A stretch of DNA of 64,000 nt from Acidobacteriota bacterium (GTDB lineage: Bacteria; Acidobacteriota; Blastocatellia; RBC074). Of this stretch, positions 37,481 to 43,921 are shown one piece after another. The translations under genes and the position numbers were made by a program. Below the pieces are notes generated by a model that saw only the letters and a program-made list of their open reading frames with translations, was not told the origin of the DNA and searched no databases. Location of the stretch: assembly GCA_018269055.1 (NCBI GenBank), contig JAFDVI010000001.1:1-64000 (forward strand), read 5' to 3'. The number at the start of each line of letters is the position of its first letter. Positions within the stretch are counted from its first letter, which is position 1.

Positions 37481-37867
37481 GAAATTTCTCCTTGCGGCTC
37501 CGGGCTGACGGAGCTTGCGACTGATTGGTTAGCAACCGATGTGAACGTTATGTCCGCCGCAAATCACCCACGATTTAACACGACAGGCCGATTCAAATTT
37601 CTGCCAAACTTCAACTGAATAAGAACGATGGATAATTTCACGGAAGAAATTGAGGGGGCAGAGCGTTTTCAAGTTACTACGTCCTGGTTCTCGCGCTTGT
37701 TGGCCTGCGGCTGAGATTGCATTTGATGCCCGCCAAAAAGCGGGCGGAGTATAGCACGGCTTTTTTCTGCTCAAAGAGGATTTTGCCGAGGAGGGGATAA
37801 GAGGAGGGGATAAACCGAAAGAAGGGAGCGACGTGAATCAGCGCTCCCTTCCCATTTTGGTGAAGAT
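37481..37867. other. Spacer upstream of GMC gene
   Basis: 387 bp with no supported gene. It holds the likely promoter region of the GMC-patatin-phosphoesterase genes, a short hairpin GCCCGC-N6-GCGGGC (37728-37745) and the terminator of the next gene (37821-37851). I see no clear -35/-10 pair. Confidence 0.4.
37821..37851 (-). terminator. Stem-loop terminator of the DUF4097 gene
   Basis: Perfect 10-bp inverted repeat GAAGGGAGCG / CGCTCCCTTC with an 11-base loop, 17 bp beyond the stop of the minus-strand gene. On that strand it is followed by TTTCGGTTT, a weak U-tract. Confidence 0.6.
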
Positions 37868-38695
37868 TTAAGCTTTTCGTTTGATCGAAATGCCGCCGTT
37901 CGTGGTTCTGACTTTGATCGGAGCGCCGCCGGAACCCAAATTGACCGACATTTCTTTTTTGCGCTCCCACTTATTTGCGGCAGCCGGTTGTTCAACGTTC
38001 GGAATGTCGTGATTCATCCCGCCATTCACAGTTCCGGTTTCCAGATGTGCGGAATAATTTTCCGGCATGACCAGTTTGACGCCGCCATTGGTGGTAGTGA
38101 CATCCAGCCCTTCGCCGTCCCAACGACTGCCTTCAAGCTCAACATTGACGCCACCATTTTTGGTGTTGCCTCGCACATTGCCTGCCAGGTTTTTCAGCGC
38201 CACGCCGCCGTTCGTGGTTTCAAATTCAATTTGTCCGCGCACGTTCGCGATGGAAACGCCGCCATTGTGGGCTTTCAACGACAGATTGGAGTTTGTCGGC
38301 ACGAATACTTCGTAACTGACCGACCACCACTGGTCACCGCCGTTGGTTGGACCTTCGGCATAAACGTTTGCTCCTGCAGTTTCAATTCGAATCTGATTGC
38401 CGATGGCTTCGGCCTCCTCTTTGGTGTCCGCCCAGCTCTGAATTTTGGCGCGCACCAAAATTTCCCGGCGCTCCCAGCCTTTGACCGAAACCCCGCCGTT
38501 CTTTTTACCATCTACGGCGATGGTTCCTCCATTGGCGGCAATCATCTGCTCTTTGATCGCGCAATGCCCTACGCGGTCGCCGTTTCTCCATTCGTCATTA
38601 CAGCTCATGCCTTTTTCTTGAGCCGACACTGCCAAACTCAGCGCGCAAACCGCCATCAAACCAAGCACACAATTGATCCAAAGTTTATTACTCAT
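37868..38695 (-). CDS. Secreted DUF4097 / adhesin-like beta-helical protein
   Basis: 275 residues with a clear signal peptide (about 1-25, cleavage near V-S-A-Q). The mature part repeats N-G-G-V or N-G-G-x about nine times at spacings near 20-22 residues, as in DUF4097 'putative adhesin' proteins that fold as a right-handed beta-solenoid. I chose the ATG at 38695 for its CAGGGAGAGAG site and because the signal starts there. Function unknown; probably periplasmic or surface-attached. Confidence 0.8.
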   Translation of the reverse strand: MSNKLWINCVLGLMAVCALSLAVSAQEKGMSCNDEWRNGDRVGHCAIKEQMIAANGGTIAVDGKKNGGVSVKGWERREILVRAKIQSWADTKEEAEAIGNQIRIETAGANVYAEGPTNGGDQWWSVSYEVFVPTNSNLSLKAHNGGVSIANVRGQIEFETTNGGVALKNLAGNVRGNTKNGGVNVELEGSRWDGEGLDVTTTNGGVKLVMPENYSAHLETGTVNGGMNHDIPNVEQPAAANKWERKKEMSVNLGSGGAPIKVRTTNGGISIKRKA

Positions 38696-39025
38696 AGCTC
38701 TCTCCCTGTTGAAGTTGATAGGTTTTGAAGTTGTTAGACGCAGCGTGAGTGGCGGTTCTCTGAAAAAGGTTTCATCGAAAACTGATTTTTCCCATTTGGC
38801 TCCAAGTGTCTGGGAACCAACCGTATCGTGTAGTTTATTAGGACTGGCATTCGATTTAGTCCACTTGACATAACAAGCGAGAATCAACCTTGGTTGCGCA
38901 ACTGGACTAACTACAACACTTATCCAAAAACCTTGTTGTAATCGGGTATGGCATTTTGCTTGCAGTGCATCGTTTATCGAATTTCCCCCTCATTGTTAAT
39001 CTTAAAATTTACAAGGAGGCCCACG
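38696..39025. other. Divergent intergenic region
   Basis: 330 bp between the divergent DUF4097 and glycine-zipper genes. It must contain both promoters. A TTGACA occurs at about 38864 on the plus strand without a convincing -10 at the right distance. No other structure seen. Confidence 0.4.
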
Positions 39026-39580
39026 ATGACTCTCAAACAACGATTACTGGCTGTGGGCGCAGCCGCTGCGATTTTATTTTCAGGCATGGCATTTGGCCGA
39101 ATCACGGGAACCCCCCAATCAACTTCCGCCAACGAAGAGGTTAAAACTTCGCTGACTGAATCGCCGAAAGCGTCCAATGAAACTGAAGCTTTTTATCTGA
39201 AGGACTTCAAAACCGGCTATGACGATGGATACGCCGCAGGTCAAACCGGACAAATCTCGAACATCGCCGCGACAGATCGCGAAGGTTACAACGAAGGATT
39301 CAAGAAGGGTTACGCCGATGCGTACCAAAATACGAACCAACCTGCTTCCACCGCTTACAGGGGCAGCCAACAAACGGTGGTTTACAAACCGGCGTCTTAC
39401 CCGGCTGCAAAACGACGCAGCAATTCCAAGTTGAAAACCGTTTTGACGATCGCGGCTCCGGCAGCCATCGGTGCGGGAATCGGCGCTGCGGCAGGCGGTA
39501 AGAAAGGGGCGGGCGTCGGAGCGTTGATTGGCGGCGGCGGCGGCGCGCTCTATCATTTGATCAAGAATAAGGACCGATAA
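39026..39580 (+). CDS. Secreted glycine-zipper protein
   Basis: 184 residues. ATG 5 bases after AAGGAGG. Signal peptide or anchor at about 5-24, a central Tyr/Gly/Asp-rich part with repeated G-Y-x-D-G-Y and G-Y-N-E-G-F-K-K-G-Y-A-D-A-Y, and a C-terminal glycine zipper (A-I-G-A-G-I-G-A-A-A-G-G-K-K-G-A-G-V-G-A). Proteins of this type insert in or stabilise the envelope. The end of the gene is duplicated as a 26-bp tandem repeat. Confidence 0.75.
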   Translation: MTLKQRLLAVGAAAAILFSGMAFGRITGTPQSTSANEEVKTSLTESPKASNETEAFYLKDFKTGYDDGYAAGQTGQISNIAATDREGYNEGFKKGYADAYQNTNQPASTAYRGSQQTVVYKPASYPAAKRRSNSKLKTVLTIAAPAAIGAGIGAAAGGKKGAGVGALIGGGGGALYHLIKNKDR

Positions 39581-39609
39581 TACTGATCAAGAATAAGGAC
39601 CGATAATAC
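39558..39609 (+). repeat. 26-bp perfect tandem duplication at the gene end
   Basis: The 26 bases at 39558-39583, covering the last codons and TAA of the glycine-zipper gene, are repeated exactly at 39584-39609. Recent slippage or a repair event; the reading frame is not affected. Confidence 0.95.
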
Positions 39610-39634
39610 CAAAGTTTTTGTCCGTGAAATTTCG

Positions 39635-39666
39635 AGGGCTGCTCTCTCAACAGGGTAGCCCTTTTC
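39635..39666 (+). terminator. Rho-independent terminator of the glycine-zipper gene
   Basis: AGGGCT (39635-39640) pairs with AGCCCT (39657-39662), followed by TTTT. The transposon inserted into the T-rich tail of this terminator; the target duplication begins at 39663. Confidence 0.7.
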
Positions 39667-39670
39667 ATTT

Positions 39671-39693
39671 GGGAATTATCTATTTGACAAACC
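39671..39693 (+). repeat. Left terminal inverted repeat (23 bp)
   Basis: Perfect match to the reverse complement of 43873-43895. The sequences diverge immediately inward (TGCGGTC versus CAGTCAC). Flanked on the outside by TTTCATTT. Confidence 0.97.
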
Positions 39694-39729
39694 TGCGGTC
39701 TGAGGGCTTATTGGTTTAGCCAATTGAAT

Positions 39730-40164
39730 TTATGGTTCGCTGTTTAGAGGAAAGCGCAACCTCAGGAAAATAAGGCATTCTGAATTATCATGAACTTCAT
39801 CATAAATTTTGTAAGCCCCGTCTTCTAAATCTAGAAATTCAACTACAGTCCGCCCTTCTTGGCTAACAGACGGACACAGGCAAACAGAAATGACCTTACT
39901 GCCTTCTCCTATCAGCCTTTGATTCAAGGTAAGAGGCTTCCTAACTGTCACTTTGCTCCTTGCAATAAGCCTTGGAAGATGGTCACCGGTTCTTGGATCA
40001 TAAGGGTGGTCAATAGTAATCTTAGCCCGCTCAACCAAGAAAGGAACCTCACCGTCTGAAACTAATGAAGCCTTAATAAGGTTTGCTATTTTCATGCCCA
40101 AGTGTTGCAAGAATTGGCTCTCAGTTTCGATAATCAGGCTTTCCTCTTTCCTTTTTTCTTCCAT
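39730..40164 (-). CDS. Transposon passenger: hypothetical protein
   Basis: 144 residues from the ATG at 40164, chosen for its AGGAAATAAAAAA upstream; the frame is open for 20 more codons. Starts M-E-E-K-R-K-E-E-S and contains a conserved-looking R-A-K-I-T-I-D-H-P-Y-D-P-R-T-G-D-H-L-P and V-S-V-C-L-C-P-S. No family recognised. Transcribed toward the left end of the element. Confidence 0.6.
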   Translation of the reverse strand: MEEKRKEESLIIETESQFLQHLGMKIANLIKASLVSDGEVPFLVERAKITIDHPYDPRTGDHLPRLIARSKVTVRKPLTLNQRLIGEGSKVISVCLCPSVSQEGRTVVEFLDLEDGAYKIYDEVHDNSECLIFLRLRFPLNSEP

Positions 40165-40277
40165 TTTTTTATTTCCTATTTGCGGGATCGCGCACCGTGT
40201 CTGCCGGGGTGACAGTGCTCGCACGATGCGCCGCGCCTTGCGGTCGCGTCCAGATCGTTCCCGTCCGTCTGAAAACT

Positions 40278-40451
40278 TCAGCCCTTCTTTGCCGCCTTCG
40301 CCTTCTTTGCTTTCTTCAACTGGTCAAGCTTCTCAGGCTTCGCGGCCAGCAACTTTTTCAGCACGTCGGTTTCGGTCAGCGGCGCAAGGCTTAATGGCTT
40401 GCCTTCGCGTCCAGCAGGGTTAGGGTTGTACTCGATCTTTTTTCCTTTCAT
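40278..40451 (-). CDS. Transposon passenger: small basic hypothetical protein
   Basis: 57 residues from the ATG at 40451 (an ATG 6 codons upstream is also possible). The Lys/Ala-rich C-terminus (K-K-A-K-K-A-K-A-A-K-K-G) suggests nucleic-acid binding. No clear ribosome-binding site and no family recognised, so it may not be a gene. Confidence 0.35.
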   Translation of the reverse strand: MKGKKIEYNPNPAGREGKPLSLAPLTETDVLKKLLAAKPEKLDQLKKAKKAKAAKKG

Positions 40452-40691
40452 GACCAAACATTGTATCACAATGACCGCAATATGGCTTCGGGATTAAATT
40501 GAAGCTAACCTACCCTCCCTGGCCCAAAAGCGGAGATACTAACGCTCTCGCGTTATAATATAGTCAATTTTTCCAGACTGTAAATCATTGATAATGCAGG
40601 AATTGCTCGACTACTATTTTTGACGCGCAGGAAATTTGACAGGGTGCTCAAATTAATGAGAAACTCCCTCCCGTCTGTAAGGAAAATGACG

Positions 40692-41378
40692 ATGGACGAA
40701 ACGATGAGTACACTAAAAACGATGAAACCGATAGCTCCGGCCTATGCGCCGTTTCCGTCGCTAGATAGATATATTGACTATGTGGTGCAGAATGGCGTAC
40801 CTGAAATTGTAGATACAAACGTTCTCACTGAACTTGGTGAGTCAGTACGCGCTCATTTACTGACGGGTCTTAGGTATCTAGGAATGGTTGCGGCGGACAG
40901 GCGGCCAACAGAACTACTACGCCGCTTTGCGCAAGCCACTGAATATGAGCGGAAGATGCTTTACCAAGAGGTACTAATCAACAGCTACGCTTTCATCTTG
41001 GACGAATTCCCGGAACTCCGAGGTTTAACGCACGATATACTGGTCAGCAAGTTTGAATCTCTTGGCATACAGGGTAGCACGGTTAAAAAGTGCATATCCT
41101 TCTTTTTAGAACTATCTCGGCAAGTAGGATGGCAAATGGAAAAAAACGAAAAACTTCAACGGACTGGAAACCGCGAACAAGTTTCTAAATGGACTGTTAC
41201 GCCTACTGCTAGACATGAGGGCGAGATCAAAACGATCAGCTTAAAATCTGCTGGCTCGCTAACGCTGGCACTGAACGTCAATTTACTTGAACTCCGAGGC
41301 GAAGATCGAACTTTTGTCTTTAGTCTGATTGATCAACTTCAGGATTACGAAGACAAAACACAAAAAGCCACTGGCTAA
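40692..41378 (+). CDS. Transposon passenger: DUF5343-like protein
   Basis: 228 residues from the ATG at 40692 (GTAAGGAAA upstream; ATGs at 40620 and 40686 are in frame). The layout Y-A-P-F-P-S-L-D-R-Y-I-D-Y-V-V-Q-N-G-V-P, then L-L-T-G-L-R-Y-L-G-M and P-T-E-L-L-R-R-F resembles DUF5343 proteins. These have a winged-helix-like core of unknown function and are often seen near mobile and defence genes. Assignment from pattern memory only. A TATAAT at 40554-40559 lies upstream but has no good -35. Confidence 0.6.
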   Translation: MDETMSTLKTMKPIAPAYAPFPSLDRYIDYVVQNGVPEIVDTNVLTELGESVRAHLLTGLRYLGMVAADRRPTELLRRFAQATEYERKMLYQEVLINSYAFILDEFPELRGLTHDILVSKFESLGIQGSTVKKCISFFLELSRQVGWQMEKNEKLQRTGNREQVSKWTVTPTARHEGEIKTISLKSAGSLTLALNVNLLELRGEDRTFVFSLIDQLQDYEDKTQKATG

Positions 41379-41413
41379 GACTTTGTAATACCGGCCTACC
41401 TTTCGGCCAAAGA

Positions 41414-41455
41414 GTTTTCTGCAAATGCAGAAAACCCGGCGGTGTGAACGCCGGG
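41414..41455 (+). other. Two adjacent perfect hairpins after the DUF5343-like gene
   Basis: GTTTTCTGCA (41414-41423) pairs with TGCAGAAAAC (41426-41435). Immediately after, CCCGGCG (41435-41441) pairs with CGCCGGG (41449-41455). They may end the upstream transcript or form part of a structured RNA that runs through the small ORF to the tRNA-like gene. Confidence 0.6.
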
Positions 41456-41481
41456 CATCTTAAAACGAAAGGAATTTTGGA

Positions 41482-41571
41482 ATGGATGTAGTTCTTTACC
41501 ATCCCAACGCGACAATTCGAGTGAGCATAGCCAGCGACGGTAAAGTCACTTTAATTGTCGAACCGCCTTAG
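41482..41571 (+). CDS. Possible 29-residue small ORF
   Basis: ATG preceded by AAAGGAATTTTGGA (AAGGAA 8 bases away), then a short frame beginning M-D-V-V-L-Y-H-P-N-A and ending L-I-V-E-P-P, TAG. It alternates hydrophobic and polar residues like one beta-hairpin. Lies between two hairpin clusters inside the transposon. No homolog recalled. Confidence 0.4.
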   Translation: MDVVLYHPNATIRVSIASDGKVTLIVEPP

Positions 41572-41594
41572 TGCCAAGCGGCATTAAGTAATTC

Positions 41595-41627
41595 ACCGAG
41601 TTCAAATGATTTGAATTTGTACTCGGT
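41595..41627 (+). other. Long hairpin directly upstream of the tRNA-like gene
   Basis: ACCGAGT (41595-41601) pairs with ACTCGGT (41621-41627). Inside, TTCAAAT (41601-41607) faces ATTTGAA (41609-41615). The stem ends 3 bases before the first base of the tRNA-like structure. It could be a terminator or a processing signal. Confidence 0.5.
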
Positions 41628-41630
41628 TCT

Positions 41631-41715
41631 GGGGGCGTGGCGAAACTAGCAGACGCGCCGTAGTGGGTCTACGGTGAGCATTACGCTCTTGCGGGTGCAA
41701 GTCCTGTCGCCCCCA
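41631..41715 (+). tRNA. tRNA-Leu-like gene with long variable arm and atypical GGG anticodon
   Basis: The fold is complete: acceptor GGGGGCG/CGCCCCC, T8, D-stem GCG/CGC with an 11-base loop as in tRNA-Leu, anticodon stem CCGTA/TACGG, variable arm GAGC-N5-GCTC, T-stem GCGGG/CCTGT and discriminator A. The anticodon loop is GTGGGTC, so positions 34-36 read GGG and position 37 is T, which is very unusual. The D-loop lacks the GG pair and the T-loop has TGC instead of TTC. CCA is not encoded directly (ACGCCA follows). It may be a decayed tRNA, a non-translational tRNA mimic, or a recoding tRNA carried by the transposon. Confidence 0.55.
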
Positions 41716-41776
41716 CGCCATTTACATTCTACATTCAAAGGCTTGAAAAATCTACTTTATCAGTTTGGTTTTCCCT

Positions 41777-41806
41777 TTGACTAAATGGTACCGTATTCGG
41801 TATCAT
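41777..41806 (+). promoter_or_regulatory. hicAB promoter with embedded operator
   Basis: -35 TTGACT (41777-41782), 18-base spacer, -10 TATCAT (41801-41806). The inverted repeat ATGGTACCG-TATT-CGGTATCAT (41785-41806, one mismatch) fills the spacer and the -10 box. This is where a HicB dimer would block RNA polymerase. hicA starts 15 bases downstream. Confidence 0.7.
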
Positions 41807-41820
41807 CTGAGGGTTATGGA

Positions 41821-42060
41821 ATGAGCAAGTGCAGTAAGCTGCTTGAAAAGGCGCGTGAAGCCCCGAACAGTATACGTTTTGATGAACTGTGTTCACTCGC
41901 TGAATGTTATGGATTTACCTTCAAACGCAAAACAGGTTCACACCACATTTATAAACGCCCTGGCTATTACAAAACATTTAGCTTTCCTGAACGTTCAGGA
42001 AATGTCTTGCGTGCCTATGTTGATGACTTGCTAGACACAATTGATGAGCTAGGAGAATAA
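41821..42060 (+). CDS. hicA: HicA toxin (mRNA interferase)
   Basis: 79 residues, dsRBD-like fold. G-S-H-H-I-Y-K-R-P-G (about 40-49) contains the catalytic His of HicA. The N-terminal part (about 20 residues) is longer than the shortest HicAs. I chose the ATG at 41821 for GAGGG 8 bases upstream. hicB starts right after the stop (TAA-ATG). Confidence 0.88.
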   Translation: MSKCSKLLEKAREAPNSIRFDELCSLAECYGFTFKRKTGSHHIYKRPGYYKTFSFPERSGNVLRAYVDDLLDTIDELGE

Positions 42061-42540
42061 ATGACTAACAATAAATACAGCTTTCAGGTGACTTGGAGCG
42101 AGGAAGATCAAGTCTACTTCGCTTCTTGCCCTGAATTTCCAGGGCTTTTGGCTGACGGTAAAACACCAAGTGAAGCTCTCGCAGAGGCACAGATTGCGCT
42201 GCAAGGAATTATTGAAGTTCATTTAGAAGACGGTGATCCGCTTCCCGAACCAATAACGCGACAGAATTATAGCGGTCAATTCCGTGTCCGAATACCTAAG
42301 AGCTTACATCGGCGCACAGCAGAGATTGCGGTTCGTGACGGCGTAAGCTTAAACGCTTTTGTTTTGTCAGCAATTGCTGAAAAGGTTGGTGCGGAAAATC
42401 AAAAGCAAGAAACCGCGACAAGACCAATCACTATCGTAAACGTTGTTGGTTCTCCAAGCTCAAATTCTGGCATACCTATGCGCCGACCAGAAAGCGACTT
42501 GTTAGCCGTAAAACGACCGTCACAAATCAAAGACAATTAG
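42061..42540 (+). CDS. hicB: HicB antitoxin
   Basis: 159 residues. The N-terminal degenerate RNase-H-like HicB domain has F-A-S-C-P-E-F-P-G-L-L-A-D-G-K-T-P-S-E-A. The C-terminal ribbon-helix-helix has R-V-R-I-P-K-S-L-H-R-R-T and G-V-S-L-N-A-F-V-L-S-A-I-A. A ~45-residue tail after it is unassigned. Neutralises HicA and, by the family, represses the upstream operator. Confidence 0.9.
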   Translation: MTNNKYSFQVTWSEEDQVYFASCPEFPGLLADGKTPSEALAEAQIALQGIIEVHLEDGDPLPEPITRQNYSGQFRVRIPKSLHRRTAEIAVRDGVSLNAFVLSAIAEKVGAENQKQETATRPITIVNVVGSPSSNSGIPMRRPESDLLAVKRPSQIKDN

Positions 42541-42552
42541 CAAGGAGAAGCA

Positions 42553-42822
42553 ATGGCAGAGGCATCGCAAATAGTCTTTAATCATAAAGAAGTAGTTGAA
42601 GCTCTTATTAAGAAAGAGGGTATCCATGAAGGCATCTGGGGACTTTATATTAGATTCGCTATTCAAGCTGCAAATGTGGCCTTCGGATCGGCAGACTTAC
42701 TACCAGCAGCCATTGTTCCAGTTGTGGAAATTGGTTTGCAGAAATTTGAGGAAGTAAACAATCTTTCTGTTGATGCGGCGAAGGTGAACCCGAAACAGAC
42801 AGCGGGCAAGCCAAAGAAATAA
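42553..42822 (+). CDS. Transposon passenger: small hypothetical protein after hicB
   Basis: 89 residues, AAGGAGAAGC ribosome-binding site, 12 bp after hicB, so probably the third gene of that operon. An amphipathic helix region (E-G-I-W-G-L-Y-I-R-F-A-I-Q-A-A-N-V) and a Lys-rich end. No family recognised. Confidence 0.6.
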   Translation: MAEASQIVFNHKEVVEALIKKEGIHEGIWGLYIRFAIQAANVAFGSADLLPAAIVPVVEIGLQKFEEVNNLSVDAAKVNPKQTAGKPKK

Positions 42823-42855
42823 ACTCTTCCGACCTTCTATGCGTGAACAGCGAAG

Positions 42856-43821
42856 CTAGTTAGCTTCGCTGTTTTTCTTTGTAATGGGCGATTTATACAT
42901 CAACCGCTTGCCTTCAACTTTCCGCAACGCTTCAATCATCCGCTCGCCATCGCTCATCTTGCGGCGATTGAAACGAAAATCGAACTCGCTCAAATAACGG
43001 TGCAAGTGAGCCGGTGACCAGTGGTGGTAAACACCGATGACGCCGCGCTTCATCAAACTGTGAACGCTTTCCGAAGTGTTGACGTGAGCATCGCCGCGCA
43101 CGTATTCGCCTTTGTGATGATTGACGGCTTCGTGACTGGCGAAGTGCTCATTCGTGCCATTATAGGCAGCGGATTCATCTGACATAATGCGAGCAGTCGG
43201 CGCAACCAAGCTTTTCATCTGCTCTTTTAGATTCGCGCCCGTGACGTTGGCAACGTGCGTTGTTTTGACATTGCCGCCGCGCTCAACCAGCGTAAACACG
43301 GCTTCTTTCGCCACTGCGCCGCGTCCCTGGATTTTTTCTTTGCGAACGCGGGCGTGCATGTTCTTCGCCTTACCACCAAAATAGACCTCATCACATTCAA
43401 CGATTCCGTCAAGCTGAATCTCCGGCATTTCATCGGCCATAACGTGGCGGATGCGGTGCATTAAATGCCACGCACTCGGATAGCGAATGCCCAACGTGCG
43501 GTGCAGTTGGTGAGCGGAGAATCCTTTTTTGCTTGAGCAAAGCAGATGGATCGCGTGAATCCACTTGTTGAGCGCAACGTGCGAATCTTCAAAGATTGTG
43601 CCGACTGTAACGGTGAACTGTTTTTTGCAGGCTGAGCACTTGTACAGACCTTTGCGGACTTTCTTTTCCGGGTTGGCCGCAATCTTGTAGACCTTCGTCG
43701 CTTCACAACGCGGGCAGATCGCGCCATTCGGCCAGCGTAGGAACTCGATAAATTCACGCGCAAAATCTTCGTCGGCGATTAGCCTGGCAAGGTCTTTATG
43801 TTTGATAATGTCGGTCAGCAT
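42856..43821 (-). CDS. IS1595-family transposase
   Basis: 321 residues. N-terminal zinc ribbon with C-P-R-C (about 36-39) and C-S-A-C-K-K-Q-F, a helix-turn-helix, then the DDE domain (D-E-V-Y-F-G-G-K, M-S-D-E-S-A-A-Y, N-T-S-E-S-V-H-S-L-M-K-R) of the ISXO2/IS1595 type. I chose the ATG at 43821 for GAAGGAG 10 bases upstream; the frame opens with TTG three codons earlier. Reads inward from the right end and appears intact. Confidence 0.95.
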   Translation of the reverse strand: MLTDIIKHKDLARLIADEDFAREFIEFLRWPNGAICPRCEATKVYKIAANPEKKVRKGLYKCSACKKQFTVTVGTIFEDSHVALNKWIHAIHLLCSSKKGFSAHQLHRTLGIRYPSAWHLMHRIRHVMADEMPEIQLDGIVECDEVYFGGKAKNMHARVRKEKIQGRGAVAKEAVFTLVERGGNVKTTHVANVTGANLKEQMKSLVAPTARIMSDESAAYNGTNEHFASHEAVNHHKGEYVRGDAHVNTSESVHSLMKRGVIGVYHHWSPAHLHRYLSEFDFRFNRRKMSDGERMIEALRKVEGKRLMYKSPITKKNSEAN

Positions 43822-43872
43822 AGTGGTCAAATCTCCTTCGTTCGATGGAAGGATTATAAGACCATGTGACTG

Positions 43873-43895
43873 GGTTTGTCAAATAGATAATTCCC
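43873..43895 (-). repeat. Right terminal inverted repeat (23 bp)
   Basis: Reverse complement is identical to 39671-39693. The direct repeat TTTCATTT follows at 43896-43903. Confidence 0.97.
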
Positions 43896-43921
43896 TTTCA
43901 TTTTGCGCTGACATCTCACAT

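Larger units (their letters stand above)
39671..43895. mobile_element. IS1595-family transposon with passenger genes, 4225 bp, complete ends
   Basis: Left end GGGAATTATCTATTTGACAA... and right end (reverse complement) are identical for 23 bp (39671-39693 and 43873-43895). Flanking 8-bp direct repeats TTTCATTT lie at 39663-39670 and 43896-43903. The single transposase gene at the right end, the 8-bp duplication and the GGG termini fit the IS1595 family, some members of which carry passenger genes. About 3.1 kb of cargo lies between the left end and the transposase: two unknown genes, a DUF5343-like gene, hairpins, a small ORF, a tRNA-like gene, hicA, hicB and a small gene. The cargo is more AT-rich than the host genes. 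Confidence 0.95.

Noticed and set aside
37728-37745. GCCCGC/GCGGGC hairpin as a terminator
   Set aside because: Short stem with no gene ending toward it on the plus strand; role unclear.
40554-40559. TATAAT as promoter of the DUF5343-like gene
   Set aside because: No acceptable -35 at 16-18 bases; not listed as a promoter.
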